From positions 1-59,646 of the forward strand of contig JAUJNL010000035.1 of the NCBI GenBank assembly GCA_030448185.1: a stretch of DNA of 59,646 nt, in the 5' to 3' direction. This stretch comes from Cytophagales bacterium. Lineage in GTDB: Bacteria > Bacteroidota > Bacteroidia > Cytophagales > 172606-1. Under the pieces are notes generated by a model, which saw only the letters and a list, made by a program, of their open reading frames with translations, was not told the DNA's origin and searched no databases. A program made the position numbers and the translations under genes. Shown in pieces: positions 36,703 to 45,331 of this stretch (position 1 is the stretch's first letter; each line of letters opens with the position of its first letter).

Positions 36703-37377
36703 TTATTCAATTTTGTAAATACCGTGTTTAATTGCGTAGCGCATCAGTCCCATGCGGCTGGTTACCTGTAGTTTTTTGAATAACTTCTCCCGAATGTCTT
36801 CAATTACGCGGGCATTTACTTTGAATTTTTTTTGCTCATTCAGGATCGGGGCAAATGACTTATAGGGTAATTCAGTGCACGCCAATTTTAAAAATTCAAT
36901 TTCCCTTTCACTCAACTCTACTACTACCTCTTTCTTCCGGTGGAAGGTTTTCACGAGTATTTCGGTCACCCGATGAGAATAATAGAACTCCTCTTCCTGT
37001 AGTTTTTTAAGTGCAGTCTTAAGTTCTGACGGATCAGCGTTTTTTAAAATATACCCATTAACCCCGGCTTTTAGCATTTTTGTAATGGTTTCATCATCAT
37101 TGTGCATGGAGAGAGCTAAGATTTTTACCTCCGGATAACGCTGTTCGATCCACTGCGCCGTTTCGTACCCATCCATTATGGGCATGGAGATATCCAAAAT
37201 GATAATATCCGGCGGCTTTTGCTGAGTTAGCTTCTGGGTGCATTCCTTACCATGGTCGGCTTCCCAAACGACGGAATAACCGGTAAAATCGTTAATTAAT
37301 TCTAACATCCCTTTTCGGAACATGCGGTGGTCGTCTACTAGAGCTACCTGGACAACGGCAGTGGGTTGTGCTGACAT
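36703..37377 (-). CDS. LuxR/NarL-type response regulator
   Basis: A 224-residue two-domain regulator. The receiver domain has the acidic pair (LVDDHRMF), phospho-acceptor Asp62 in IIILDISMPIMDG, Ser in ILALSMHND and Lys in GYILKNADPSE, all intact. The C-terminal part starts at LSEREIEFLKLACTEL and is a helix-turn-helix, somewhat diverged from canonical GerE (YKSFAPILNEQKKFKVNART-like spacing). It is encoded 6 bp downstream of a kinase-like gene on the same strand and is its presumed partner. A NarL-like protein could bind dyads such as the ATACCTA repeats seen nearby; this is a guess. Confidence 0.88.
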   Translation of the reverse strand: MSAQPTAVVQVALVDDHRMFRKGMLELINDFTGYSVVWEADHGKECTQKLTQQKPPDIIILDISMPIMDGYETAQWIEQRYPEVKILALSMHNDDETITKMLKAGVNGYILKNADPSELKTALKKLQEEEFYYSHRVTEILVKTFHRKKEVVVELSEREIEFLKLACTELPYKSFAPILNEQKKFKVNARVIEDIREKLFKKLQVTSRMGLMRYAIKHGIYKIE

Positions 37378-37383
37378 AGGCTT

Positions 37384-38061
37384 TCAGAGGGTAAGTGGTA
37401 ATAAAAGATGGATGACAGTCGCTTTCTTAGAGGTATGTACTATGTTAAAATGAGCACCAATCAGGTGAGCCCGGTAGCTCATTCGCCGGATACTAATTTC
37501 CTGCTCATCCAGGTTCTCATCCGATTCCTGGGTCCATCTAGGTTTCACCCCATGGCTCCGAACCTCCAATAAAACCTGATTCGGTGAGAAAACTACGTTA
37601 ATTCCAATGCTTTCTGCCCGTGAAAAATGAATAGTATTCATAATTGTCTCCTGAATAATGCGAAAAAGGAAGAGTTTCTTTCGCCCATCCAGGGAAGTCT
37701 CCTGCCCATGAACCTGTAAACGGATGTGGGATAAGCGTGCTTTGTTAAGTAAATCCGTTTGAAACCGAAGGGTGTCCAACAGGCTTTGCTGGCTGACGTA
37801 TTCGATATTGAGCCCTCTGGATACTACCCGTAAGTCTTCAATGGCTTGATCTAATAAAAGCTTACTGATCGAAATTTTCTTTTGAGTGGATTGGCAATGA
37901 ATCGGCTCTATTGTACTGATGTTTAAGCGGACTAACGATAGTACCTGGCCGATGTTATTGTAAATTTCCTCGGAAATGAAAAGGGCAGCCTGCTCCTGGA
38001 CCTCCAACTGGACCTTTAGTTCCTCTTGCTCATATAGACTCTTCAGATCGTTCATATTCAA
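37384..38061 (-). CDS. Degenerate sensor kinase (DHp-HATPase-like, no phospho-acceptor His)
   Basis: A 225-residue cytosolic protein with the layout of the HisKA_3/LuxR-associated kinases that lack a sensor domain. The dimerisation motif reads EEIYNNIGQVLSLVRLNIST, with Tyr34 where active relatives have His (E-I-H-D-N-I-G-Q). The N box is preserved in outline (FRIIQETIMNTIHFSRAES), but G1 (VRSHGVKPRW) and G2 (EISIRRMSYRAHLIGA) lack the usual DNG and GIGL. It is therefore probably a pseudokinase that binds or modulates the adjoining response regulator. The frame is complete, without frameshifts, which argues that the altered protein is maintained. Confidence 0.75.
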   Translation of the reverse strand: MNMNDLKSLYEQEELKVQLEVQEQAALFISEEIYNNIGQVLSLVRLNISTIEPIHCQSTQKKISISKLLLDQAIEDLRVVSRGLNIEYVSQQSLLDTLRFQTDLLNKARLSHIRLQVHGQETSLDGRKKLFLFRIIQETIMNTIHFSRAESIGINVVFSPNQVLLEVRSHGVKPRWTQESDENLDEQEISIRRMSYRAHLIGAHFNIVHTSKKATVIHLLLPLTL

Positions 38062-38290
38062 AAATTCATTTTACTTGCGGTATAATACGCGCTTCCAGTC
38101 TTCGCCCACCATCCGGCAAGTGGTAGTTCGCACAACCTACTGCTACTTTTTACTAAACCGTACGCTCAACTTTCGTCCTTTGCGAAATGCAACCTGCGAA
38201 AGACGATCAAGGGATTGGCATTGCTATGGTTAAATTATAATAAAAATGCACACTTTCTTAGCAGTGCGGATACGGACAAAAACAGGATAT

Positions 38291-38323
38291 AATACAAATT
38301 ACTGATTATCAGTAATTTGTATT
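38291..38323. promoter_or_regulatory. Perfect 33-bp palindrome in a divergent promoter region
   Basis: Arms AATACAAATTACTGA and its exact complement, separated by TTA. It lies between the divergently oriented kinase-like gene (start 38061) and the PAS-LuxR gene (start 38527). No T-tract follows, so an operator is more likely than a terminator. Confidence 0.5.
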
Positions 38324-38526
38324 ACTATAAATGGGATTTTTCCTTCTTCTTCGCTATAAATCACGGTTGTTGCCCAGGATGCTCCCCCATCGCTAGCTTA
38401 TAAAATCCCCATCTACTGAAGGGAGCTTACTCCTTGATGGCAGGTAGACAAAAAGCGAGTTTTGTATCGTTCGGTGCGGGTAAAACCAAGCTGATCAGTT
38501 CAACCACTTCGCCAATTTACAGAACC

Positions 38527-39331
38527 ATGATACCTGTCTTCAAGAACCCATTGCCAGGAATTGAAACGAATTATTTTAACAAACTCCTGCGTCTTTGGCA
38601 AAGCCAGCCGTATGCTGCAGAATCTGAGGAGAATCCTGCTCAACTGCTCCAGAACAACCCAGCCCTGCAACAGATACTCAACACGAGTCCCTGCATATTC
38701 TGGACGCTGGATATCCGTACCAGGCAATACTCCTTCGTAAGCAAGAACGTGGAGCCGATTTTAGGACGGTCGCCCAATGAGTTCCAGACTGGCGGCATTG
38801 CCTACACCAAAAGTTTGATCCACCCCGATGACGCACCACACCTTGGCGGTTGATATACTGGGTATGGAAACAGTTGCTTTCGCAACCGCTCCACGACCGG
38901 AAAACGTATCAATTTAGCTATGATTACCGGGTGCAGCGGACCAACGGACAGTACGTACGCCTGCTGGAACAGAATTCGGTGCTGCAAACCGACCACCGGG
39001 GAAATATTACCCAGCTGCTCGGTATATGCGCTGACATTACCCAATGGACGAAGGGGAATGTACTGGTAGCCGCACTGGAATCAAAAGAGTTGAAAAAATG
39101 CACGATCCGTACCTCAGTCCAGGAAAGCATGGCCTCCCGGACGATACTGAGCAAACGTGAGCATGAGATTATTAAACTGTTAGCAAAGGCTTCAGCAGTA
39201 AGCAGATTGCTAATCAGTTATCAATTAGCATTCACACGGTGAACACCCACCGAAAAAGAATCATTGGCAAAACGCGCAGCCGGAATTACGGGGCCGCGAT
39301 TCAGTACGCCAATAATCAAGGGATGCTGTAA
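38527..39331 (+). pseudogene. PAS-LuxR transcription factor, frameshifted twice
   Basis: The likely start is the ATG at 38527 (MIPVFKNPLPGIETNYFNKL). A PAS domain follows (CIFWTLDIRTRQYSFVSKN, SLIHPDDAPHL), broken near 38842 where one T would restore the frame to IYWVWKQLLSQPL. It continues to ITQLLGICADITQW and the start of a GerE helix-turn-helix (LSKREHEIIKLLAK). A second one-base loss near 39190 separates the recognition part (SSKQIANQLSISIHTVNTHRKR), which ends at 39331. With two single-base repairs it would be an intact, roughly 268-residue regulator. Both breaks are in short homopolymers, so sequencing error is a real alternative. Confidence 0.75.
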
Positions 39332-39590
39332 ATACTACTCCATTCCCTAGGCTAGCTCAGCCGGATCAGATATTTCTTCCTAAGCTAATCAGCGTCTATC
39401 CTACGAGATAGGAGATGGTTTTCTCAGGCTCCTACCCAGAAGCTTCCCCCTTTCATTAGTCTCTATTTTCTTTTTCATACCAGCAAAATCATCCTGTTGC
39501 ACAAGACCACCTTTGCCAGCAGAGCTGTGGGCCCTATCGCCTTGTCTTGACGAATCACTCAACAACCTTTCGTTCGCTTAAATACTACTT

Positions 39591-40159
39591 TTGATGAAAC
39601 AAATTGTAACACTGCTTCTCCTAAGCCTATCAGTGAACTTGTCTGCTCAATCTCGGTGGTTAGACTGGCAAACTATTTATGAGGAAGGAGCTATCCTGAC
39701 CATATCAGCGCAAAACTTACCTTTAACCGCTCAGGTTACTTGGGAAAACGCCTGCGCGACTATTCTTTCATTCGAACCAATAGTGGATTTCATCGGGATA
39801 AAGCCTGGGTAAGCTTTAGAGGTGATTACCTGAATTGCGGTAGTAACATGCAGACCAAAAGTCCCTGGATTGACTCATCCAAAACTGGCAGGAATGATGC
39901 AGAGCAATGGCTTCTTACTCATCAGTTATTACGCCCAAATAATCTTGAGTATCAAGACTATAATTCCAAACCCTCCGGCAACGCATCCCACCGGTCTTCC
40001 GCAGGTAGTACTTCTGCCAACAATGGTATCAACGACATTTTAGTAGAAAACAGCCAGATTCCAAAGGTTGATGGCACTGCTAATATGGTTAAGACACAAC
40101 CGCGTGTTGAGGGGAAATACGTGACCAAAGCCAACGAAGCCAATAACCTTTTCCGATAA
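39591..40159 (+). pseudogene. Exported protein, frameshifted
   Basis: Starts with a signal peptide (MMKQIVTLLLLSLSVNLSAQ) and continues SRWLDWQTIYEEGAILTISA. The frame is lost near 39745, and the adjacent frame continues to 40159 (RDYSFIRTNSGFHRDKAW, then an Asn/Ser-rich tail NASHRSSAGSTSANNGIND). One indel in GGGAAAACG would give a protein of about 189 residues. Family not recognised; Trp/Asn content suggests a periplasmic or surface protein. It converges with the TIR gene at 40292. Confidence 0.55.
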
Positions 40160-40291
40160 CTCCAGTATTGATAGATGAGATGGGTTGTGGTAAAGGCCAT
40201 ACCATTTAAACTTGTCAAAGTGGTATATGTTTTCTACCAGCGTATCCACTCTGCACCCAGTTAGCTCCTGCTAGAGAAGCTATCTACACAA

Positions 40292-41008
40292 TTAGTTCTT
40301 ATTATCATTAAACTTTTTATCAATCTCATCAAGCAATCTTTTAAAATTATTTTCTGATAATATTTTTGGCGATAAGGCATTCATATCCATTATGAAGGAT
40401 ACTAAATCCCCAAATGTTGATGATATACGTTTTACTTTGTCATATTCTGCAAACTGTTCTTTGCTAACCTTGTTCACTCTATTATAAATAAGATCAAACC
40501 ACAATTTCTCCTCTTTTTCCCAAAATGTAAAGTACTGGTCAATAATTAAAGGGTCTTGAAGGTTAATATATTCTACATGAATTGGAAAAATTTTATTGGC
40601 AAAGTTAATCTTTTCAAATTTGCTGTTTCTATATATTTCATATAATTCAAACATACAGTATCGCGATTTTAAATATTTATCACTTATTGCCACTACAATT
40701 AAGTTTCCTTTGCCAATTTGACTTATAAACTCGCTAATCAATCCCCTATAACCTAAGTCCATCTTATCGCGCATAAGAATGTACTGCTTAGAACTCAATG
40801 CTACGTAAAGCTTATCGATAAATTCCTCTCTACTCCTGTCGTTTGTATCGCTCCATGCGTAAGAAAAATAAATTGTTTTTTCACCCTTTTCATTATTAAA
40901 ATTTTTCTCCTGAATTTCATCTGCCCTTATTAATGCATTTTTACCGACAGCAATATTATTTGCTTTGATATTGCCATCTATTACTATTATTCCTTGATTC
41001 TTTTTCAT
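40292..41008 (-). CDS. TIR effector with N-terminal amyloid-like motif
   Basis: A 238-residue protein. Residues 4-25 (NQGIIVIDGN, then IKANNIAVGKNA) closely match the C-terminal end of the protein encoded immediately upstream. After a short linker comes a TIR domain (KTIYFSYAWSDTNDRSREEF, LIVVAISDKYLKSRYCMFEL) with a Glu at the NADase position. The motif pattern (Gly-Asn, NIAVG, Asn) resembles bacterial amyloid signalling sequences (BASS), by which receptors template amyloid in effector proteins. The TIR part is thus inferred to be recruited and activated by the upstream membrane protein. The genes are separated by 2 bp. The whole operon is clearly more AT-rich than its surroundings. Confidence 0.8.
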   Translation of the reverse strand: MKKNQGIIVIDGNIKANNIAVGKNALIRADEIQEKNFNNEKGEKTIYFSYAWSDTNDRSREEFIDKLYVALSSKQYILMRDKMDLGYRGLISEFISQIGKGNLIVVAISDKYLKSRYCMFELYEIYRNSKFEKINFANKIFPIHVEYINLQDPLIIDQYFTFWEKEEKLWFDLIYNRVNKVSKEQFAEYDKVKRISSTFGDLVSFIMDMNALSPKILSENNFKRLLDEIDKKFNDNKN

Positions 41009-41010
41009 AA

Positions 41011-42402
41011 CTACTTGCTTTTCTTGCTAAAGTCAATTTTTGAACTTTTGCCTACAGCTATATTTTCTCCACTTAGATTTCCTCCTGTTACAATTACTCC
41101 TTGGTTTAATATATTTGTTTCCCTTTCTTTAAATTCGGAAGTATCAATATTTTTACTATCCAAAAACTCACAAATAAGATTAAAAATTCTCTTTTCAATT
41201 ATTTTCATGTATCGCTCCTTATCCAATTTTTGAAAATGCTGAGAATAAAGGGTTTGACTTATTGATTCTCGGATTGAAGTTGTTGCACCGTAATCGTAAT
41301 CCGGGGAAGTTATTACGACTTTTTTCGTAGCTTTTTCCTGACCACCAAAAGTCTCACTAAAAACTTCATTAACATAGCCTAATACTTTAAAAATAGATAG
41401 CAGTGAGTGCCCTAAAGTCACTAATAACATTTCTATAAGCCTGCTAACAAAATGTCTAAAGCCGGATGTTTCTTTAATTGAATCAACTGTTTTAAATTCT
41501 TCACTAATTGGTGGCAGTATATAATAGTTATTTTCAACAAAAAGGCTTTTGCAACTTTTTTGAAATCTAAGGAAGGCTGTTAGAACTAAATCTCCTCCCC
41601 AATCAGTAACCTGAATCACTCTGTAAAATCTTGCCTCTTTGGTATTTTCATTCATTACTTCCTTTATAAACTCTTGTGAGACATTATTTACAGGATGTTC
41701 TAATATATTAGGAAGCAAATTAGGATTGCCTCTAACTTTTTTCCCGTTAATGAATACCTTGTCTGTTACGGTTATGTTGGGAATATTTAAACTTTCGATC
41801 TCATCATCGAGTTCTGAATAAATCTCACTTAGATCAAAATCTAAAGGAGTAAGTCTTTTATCCATTACTCTTTTGCCTTTATCTATATCTATAACAAAAG
41901 ACCAACCTCCAACATCAATACCACTACCTACAAAAGGCGAATAACCACTATAAACAGTTAAGTTACCACTAACACGGTTTTGAAATTTTTTTATAAGATG
42001 GCTATTTGTTTTTTTATATTCAAAATCCGGATTATAAGTATTCTTGTAAAGATTATTTCTCAAAAATGACTTTTGGTTTAAATCTTTCGTTAGAGCAATA
42101 GCATACGCTATAATAAAAGCAACCAATCCAACTAAAAGTCCTTCTACTGAAATTTCACCCTCTGAAATAAATGCGAAAATAATCACTCCCCACAGGAAGA
42201 GTGAAGGTAAGAATAGAATCTGATAATAACTTCGATCAATTCTTCGAGCATTAAATATATGTTTCAGTAATTCAGAGGTGTTGATTCCATAAGAATCCAC
42301 TACAGCGAGATAAGGCTCTTTAACAAATGCAAAAATTTTTTCTCGAAAAGAAGAATTCATGTAGGCACTTGCGGATGCTTGGCGAGTAATATCTGTTTGC
42401 AT
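41011..42402 (-). CDS. Two-helix membrane protein with C-terminal amyloid-like motif
   Basis: A 463-residue protein. Residues 60-110 hold two membrane helices (ILFLPSLFLWGVIIFAFI; GLLVGLVAFIIAYAIAL). The large cytosolic part contains a conserved-looking VYSGYSPFVGSGIDVGGWSF, and later VIQVTDWGGDLVLTAFLRF and SPDYDYGATTSIRESISQ. The last ~34 residues (NILNQGVIVTGGN, LSGENIAVGKSSKI) match the N terminus of the TIR protein encoded 2 bp downstream. Proteins with GYSPFVGSG exist in many bacteria without known function. The matching tail makes this the candidate receptor that nucleates the TIR effector. The start ATG follows a low-GC leader. Confidence 0.72.
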   Translation of the reverse strand: MQTDITRQASASAYMNSSFREKIFAFVKEPYLAVVDSYGINTSELLKHIFNARRIDRSYYQILFLPSLFLWGVIIFAFISEGEISVEGLLVGLVAFIIAYAIALTKDLNQKSFLRNNLYKNTYNPDFEYKKTNSHLIKKFQNRVSGNLTVYSGYSPFVGSGIDVGGWSFVIDIDKGKRVMDKRLTPLDFDLSEIYSELDDEIESLNIPNITVTDKVFINGKKVRGNPNLLPNILEHPVNNVSQEFIKEVMNENTKEARFYRVIQVTDWGGDLVLTAFLRFQKSCKSLFVENNYYILPPISEEFKTVDSIKETSGFRHFVSRLIEMLLVTLGHSLLSIFKVLGYVNEVFSETFGGQEKATKKVVITSPDYDYGATTSIRESISQTLYSQHFQKLDKERYMKIIEKRIFNLICEFLDSKNIDTSEFKERETNILNQGVIVTGGNLSGENIAVGKSSKIDFSKKSK

Positions 42403-42424
42403 AATATTTTAATTTAGCTTTTTA

Positions 42425-42844
42425 TTAATTGCTTAAAAAATTCCAGTATATGTAGATGAACATTTGCAGGAGCACAAGAGAAATTATTACAACCCTCCAC
42501 CTTCTTAATCTTACCGAAAACCCAACCCATAAAAGAATTAGGTTTTGAACTCCATAGATGATCTTATAAATAGGTCCGAAAAATTCGGAACTGTATTCAT
42601 AATCAAATTCGATCTGATTTTGATATAAATTGATTGCAAATGAAGTAATTGAAGGAACAGTCCATGCAAAGAGCAAAATGATTATTGCTTTTTCATTAGA
42701 CATTTCAGAAAGCTGTGGAGAAGGGCTCGAATAATTTCTTGAAAATTCAAATGGTTTTAGACCTGTTCCATTATTACTCTCCCTTGCAAGGAAAAGCGGG
42801 GTAATGGATATTAGAATTATGATTAAGATGAAAGTAAACTCCAT
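42425..42844 (-). CDS. Small membrane protein, first gene of the TIR operon
   Basis: A 139-residue protein with an N-terminal hydrophobic segment (FTFILIIILISITPLFLA) and three further membrane helices (AIIILLFAWTVPSITSFAI; IYGVQNLILLWVGFSV; VVIISLVLLQMFIYIYW). No family recognised. It precedes the membrane receptor candidate by 22 bp on the same strand and shares its AT-rich composition, so the three genes are taken as one transferred unit. A role in the membrane complex is inferred. Confidence 0.65.
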   Translation of the reverse strand: MEFTFILIIILISITPLFLARESNNGTGLKPFEFSRNYSSPSPQLSEMSNEKAIIILLFAWTVPSITSFAINLYQNQIEFDYEYSSEFFGPIYKIIYGVQNLILLWVGFSVRLRRWRVVIISLVLLQMFIYIYWNFLSN

Positions 42845-43193
42845 TTTTGGTAATGACTCTTTTTATTTGAGGAGAGGGATACTAGGAAAAACTATGATTA
42901 TTGAAGGAGTGCAAAAATTTGCTTTTACCTTTATAATGCCCCTATATTCTTCATTGAGAAAGAAGGAGTTCTAATACCCTGAAGCGAAATTTTGAAATAC
43001 ACCCATTCTTTGTAATTCTTCTTTGGGGTAGACGTGTCAAGGGTAATTCGAGTGATTAAATATACTCTCTTCCATACTTCCACTTTTACACGGGGAACTA
43101 CACTTTACCCCTCGCTACTAACGAAGAAGGAATAACGAGATTTAGTTATTGCGTATCCGCTACCGAAAGTAATGAAACACAAAGTCATTCTCA

Positions 43194-43211
43194 ATACCTA
43201 CTTTTAGGTAT
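43194..43211. promoter_or_regulatory. Dyad ATACCTA-N4-TAGGTAT, copy 3
   Basis: Perfect inverted repeat, spacer CTTT as in copy 1, in the divergent region between the AT-rich TIR operon and the PKD gene (120 bp before the PKD start). Confidence 0.6.
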
Positions 43212-43330
43212 TTTTTCTAAATCCATACACTTTTCAGTTTATCCCCTGTCCCAATTTCAGAGGCTTTACCATCGTAAACCTGGTAACAATTTTAGACTTG
43301 TTTGATATAAGGACAATAAGCAGGCAATGA

Positions 43331-44071
43331 ATGAAAAACAACTCGTCCTTTTCCCAGCATATTGACCAAAGCGTTATCCTAACCATGGCTGTTTGGGCAA
43401 CTGTGGCTTCAGTAGTCTTAGCCTTTCGGTATAAAAACTATGCTCCTTGTACGGCCATAACCATTGCGGTCAAACCAGGTCCTGTCTACGCGGGAGAATT
43501 AATTCAATTCAAGGCCGTAACCTATGACCAAATTAACGCCGCAAACTGGGTTTTTAGTGATAAGAACGGGCAATATCAGCCCGGATTGATAGTCAACCAC
43601 ACGTTCGAATTACCCGGCAGGTACGAGGTTACTTTAACCACCGACCAAGGATGCTATGATGCCAAAACCATTTATGTTAGAGAAGCTCCCCCAAGAATAG
43701 ATAATCCTTCCAAGCCTCACTTCAAGGGCCCCCAGACTGCAATCGTAGGACTGCCGGCTACCTTTCAGGATGCTACGCCCAACGCGCACCAATGGGAATG
43801 GCGGTTTGGAGAAACCAACCGCGTGGACGCTACTACCCGGAAGGCAAGCTATGTGTATACCACACCGGGCACCAAAAAAGTCATTTTGATCGTCAATGGA
43901 ATAATGCACGGGGAACTCACAGTTCTTGTGACGCCTCGGCCGGTTAATGGAATTCCAACATCACATTCTAAACCTTCGCCACCCAAGCGCCCTCGTAAAG
44001 TTAATGAAGAATTATTACCAAGGGAGGGGGAGTACTTATACTGGAATAAAATAGGTATTATACTAAAATGA
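43331..44071 (+). CDS. Membrane-anchored PKD-domain protein
   Basis: A 246-residue protein. An uncleaved anchor helix (VILTMAVWATVASVVLAF) at residues 16-33 is followed by two PKD-type beta-sandwich domains: residues 55-120 (VYAGELIQFKAVTYDQINAA, HTFELPGRYEVTLTTDQGC) and 135-200 (TAIVGLPATFQDATPNAHQW, YVYTTPGTKKVILIVN). The C-terminal tail is Pro/Lys-rich. PKD domains are adhesive or scaffolding modules outside the inner membrane. A dyad operator candidate lies upstream. No functional link to neighbours is evident beyond that shared element. Confidence 0.78.
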   Translation: MKNNSSFSQHIDQSVILTMAVWATVASVVLAFRYKNYAPCTAITIAVKPGPVYAGELIQFKAVTYDQINAANWVFSDKNGQYQPGLIVNHTFELPGRYEVTLTTDQGCYDAKTIYVREAPPRIDNPSKPHFKGPQTAIVGLPATFQDATPNAHQWEWRFGETNRVDATTRKASYVYTTPGTKKVILIVNGIMHGELTVLVTPRPVNGIPTSHSKPSPPKRPRKVNEELLPREGEYLYWNKIGIILK

Positions 44072-44122
44072 ATTGGGCAACGCGTATTTGCTTCTTAATA
44101 TCTACCTGTATAAGAAGCAATT

Positions 44123-44157
44123 GCGAACATCGAATAACGAACAACTAACATCGAATT
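44123..44157. repeat. GAACATCGAAT-type intergenic repeat
   Basis: Short units GCGAACATCGAAT, AACGAACA and ACATCGAATTAG in the spacer after the PKD gene, the same unit family as the hairpin at 3411-3530. Confidence 0.45.
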
Positions 44158-44291
44158 AGTGTCAGGCATCTGGTGTTACGTGGTATACAAAAAGCCAAAT
44201 AGTTACCAATATCAAACAATGTACTAAGACATCGAATCTGTATGATTAACCCAGTAACCTTCTGCGCGGCAGAGTCTTTAATGTAATAAGC

Positions 44292-44332
44292 ACCACGCCT
44301 CAGCTAGTCACCGCAGTGACCGGAGGCGTGGT
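44292..44332 (-). terminator. Hairpin after the porin gene
   Basis: Arms ACCACGCCT (44292-44300) and AGGCGTGGT (44324-44332) with an inner GTCAC/GTGAC pair, 13 bp past the stop of the minus-strand porin gene. A likely intrinsic terminator or mRNA-end hairpin. Confidence 0.6.
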
Positions 44333-44345
44333 ATTTCATTCTGCT

Positions 44346-44993
44346 TTAATTACCAATTGGCAGGGCGTACCCAAGGGTAAGCGCCACTGTACGGCTTTTC
44401 CCACCGGCTGACTTCTCAAAATTGGTTAGCCCCAAGACGCTCCGCACGTCCAGCAGCAAAGCTCCTGGTCCGGTCTGTAGCCCCACGCCGACGCCCAATT
44501 GTAGGCCCACGTCCACCCGGTTTACCTCGTTGCTGTCCATGTAAAATGTATCATCGGTACTCTCTTTATCGCCAAACTTTATTTTATAGGTTTGCGTATC
44601 TCTCCCATCTTTTGATTTACCCTCCGTTCAGGGCGAAACCAACTGATGGCCCGGCATTGACGTAGGCACGGATTGTTTCCGTACCGAAATTCACTTTTGC
44701 CAGTATGGGCACTTCCAGATAATTAAGCCAAAACTTTTCAACGTACCCGTCCTCTTTGTACTTGCTCCCTTCTGGATAAAGTTCAGTTCGGGCTGCACGG
44801 AAAATAAACCGTTTTCAACCAGGGGAAGGTTCAGTCCCACCCCGAGAGTAAGACCCAGGTTAGATTTTTCTGCTTCTCCATCGTAGGAGTAAGATCCCAG
44901 TGCAATCCCGGCTTTGGGGATGAGGGTGTACTGAGCGAATGAGGCCCAGCTAGAGGCAACCGTAAATGCGATAGTCAGAAGTGTTTTCTTCAT
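44346..44993 (-). pseudogene. Outer-membrane beta-barrel (porin-family) protein, frameshifted
   Basis: Starts with a signal peptide (MKKTLLTIAFTVASSWASFA) and a porin-family first half (YTLIPKAGIALGSYSYDGEA, LGVGLNLPLVENGLFSVQPE). The frame is lost around 44720. The other half appears in the adjacent frame down to 44346 (VNRVDVGLQLGVGVGLQTGP, SRTVALTLGYALPIGN), giving the alternating pattern and terminal strand of an outer-membrane barrel. At least one indel lies between 44580 and 44720. Its 5' end and promoter are duplicated exactly at 56402-56624. The 24-nt promoter element is at 45045-45068. Confidence 0.7.
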
Positions 44994-45068
44994 AACAAAT
45001 AAAAGAATTTAGGTGAGATTGAATAAATAAAAGTGTACTACAGAGTTGCCGGTTAGGTGGAAGGTCAC
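44846..45068. repeat. 223-bp exact direct repeat, copy A
   Basis: Contains the first ~49 codons of the porin-type gene, its leader and the 24-nt promoter element. Appears identical to 56402-56624, in the same orientation 11.5 kb away. Confidence 0.85.
45045..45068 (-). promoter_or_regulatory. Shared 24-nt promoter element, porin gene
   Basis: On the minus strand it begins GTGACCTTCC and ends CGGCAAC; the near edge is 52 nt before the start codon. Same length and ends as the elements at 49617, 54109, 56601 and 56837. Interpreted as an ECF-type promoter. Confidence 0.6.
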
Positions 45069-45176
45069 TGGGGGGAGGGAAAATTTTTGCAATAATTGGA
45101 GCAGATCCATGTACTACACTTCGCAGGTTCACTACTAAGCTGGATAGATCAGGATTAGCAAGGTTTAGCTGAAAAA

Positions 45177-45194
45177 TTACCTAGTTATAGGTAT
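45177..45194. promoter_or_regulatory. Dyad TTACCTA-N4-TAGGTAT, copy 4
   Basis: One mismatch from the perfect dyad, 138 bp before the ATG at 45332. The following TTTTTCGGCTGTTACGA closely resembles the sequence after copy 5, so the promoter region is homologous to that of the TPR-CHAT gene. Confidence 0.5.
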
Positions 45195-45331
45195 TTTTCG
45201 GCTGTTACGACTTACTTATATTAATAACCAGTAGGGTGTGACTTTGCTGGAATCCAATGCACTGGCTTTTGCTTGACCTTCGCTAATGCACTAATTCCAA
45301 ATCCGATTGTTAGCCCTATGCCTTACAACCG

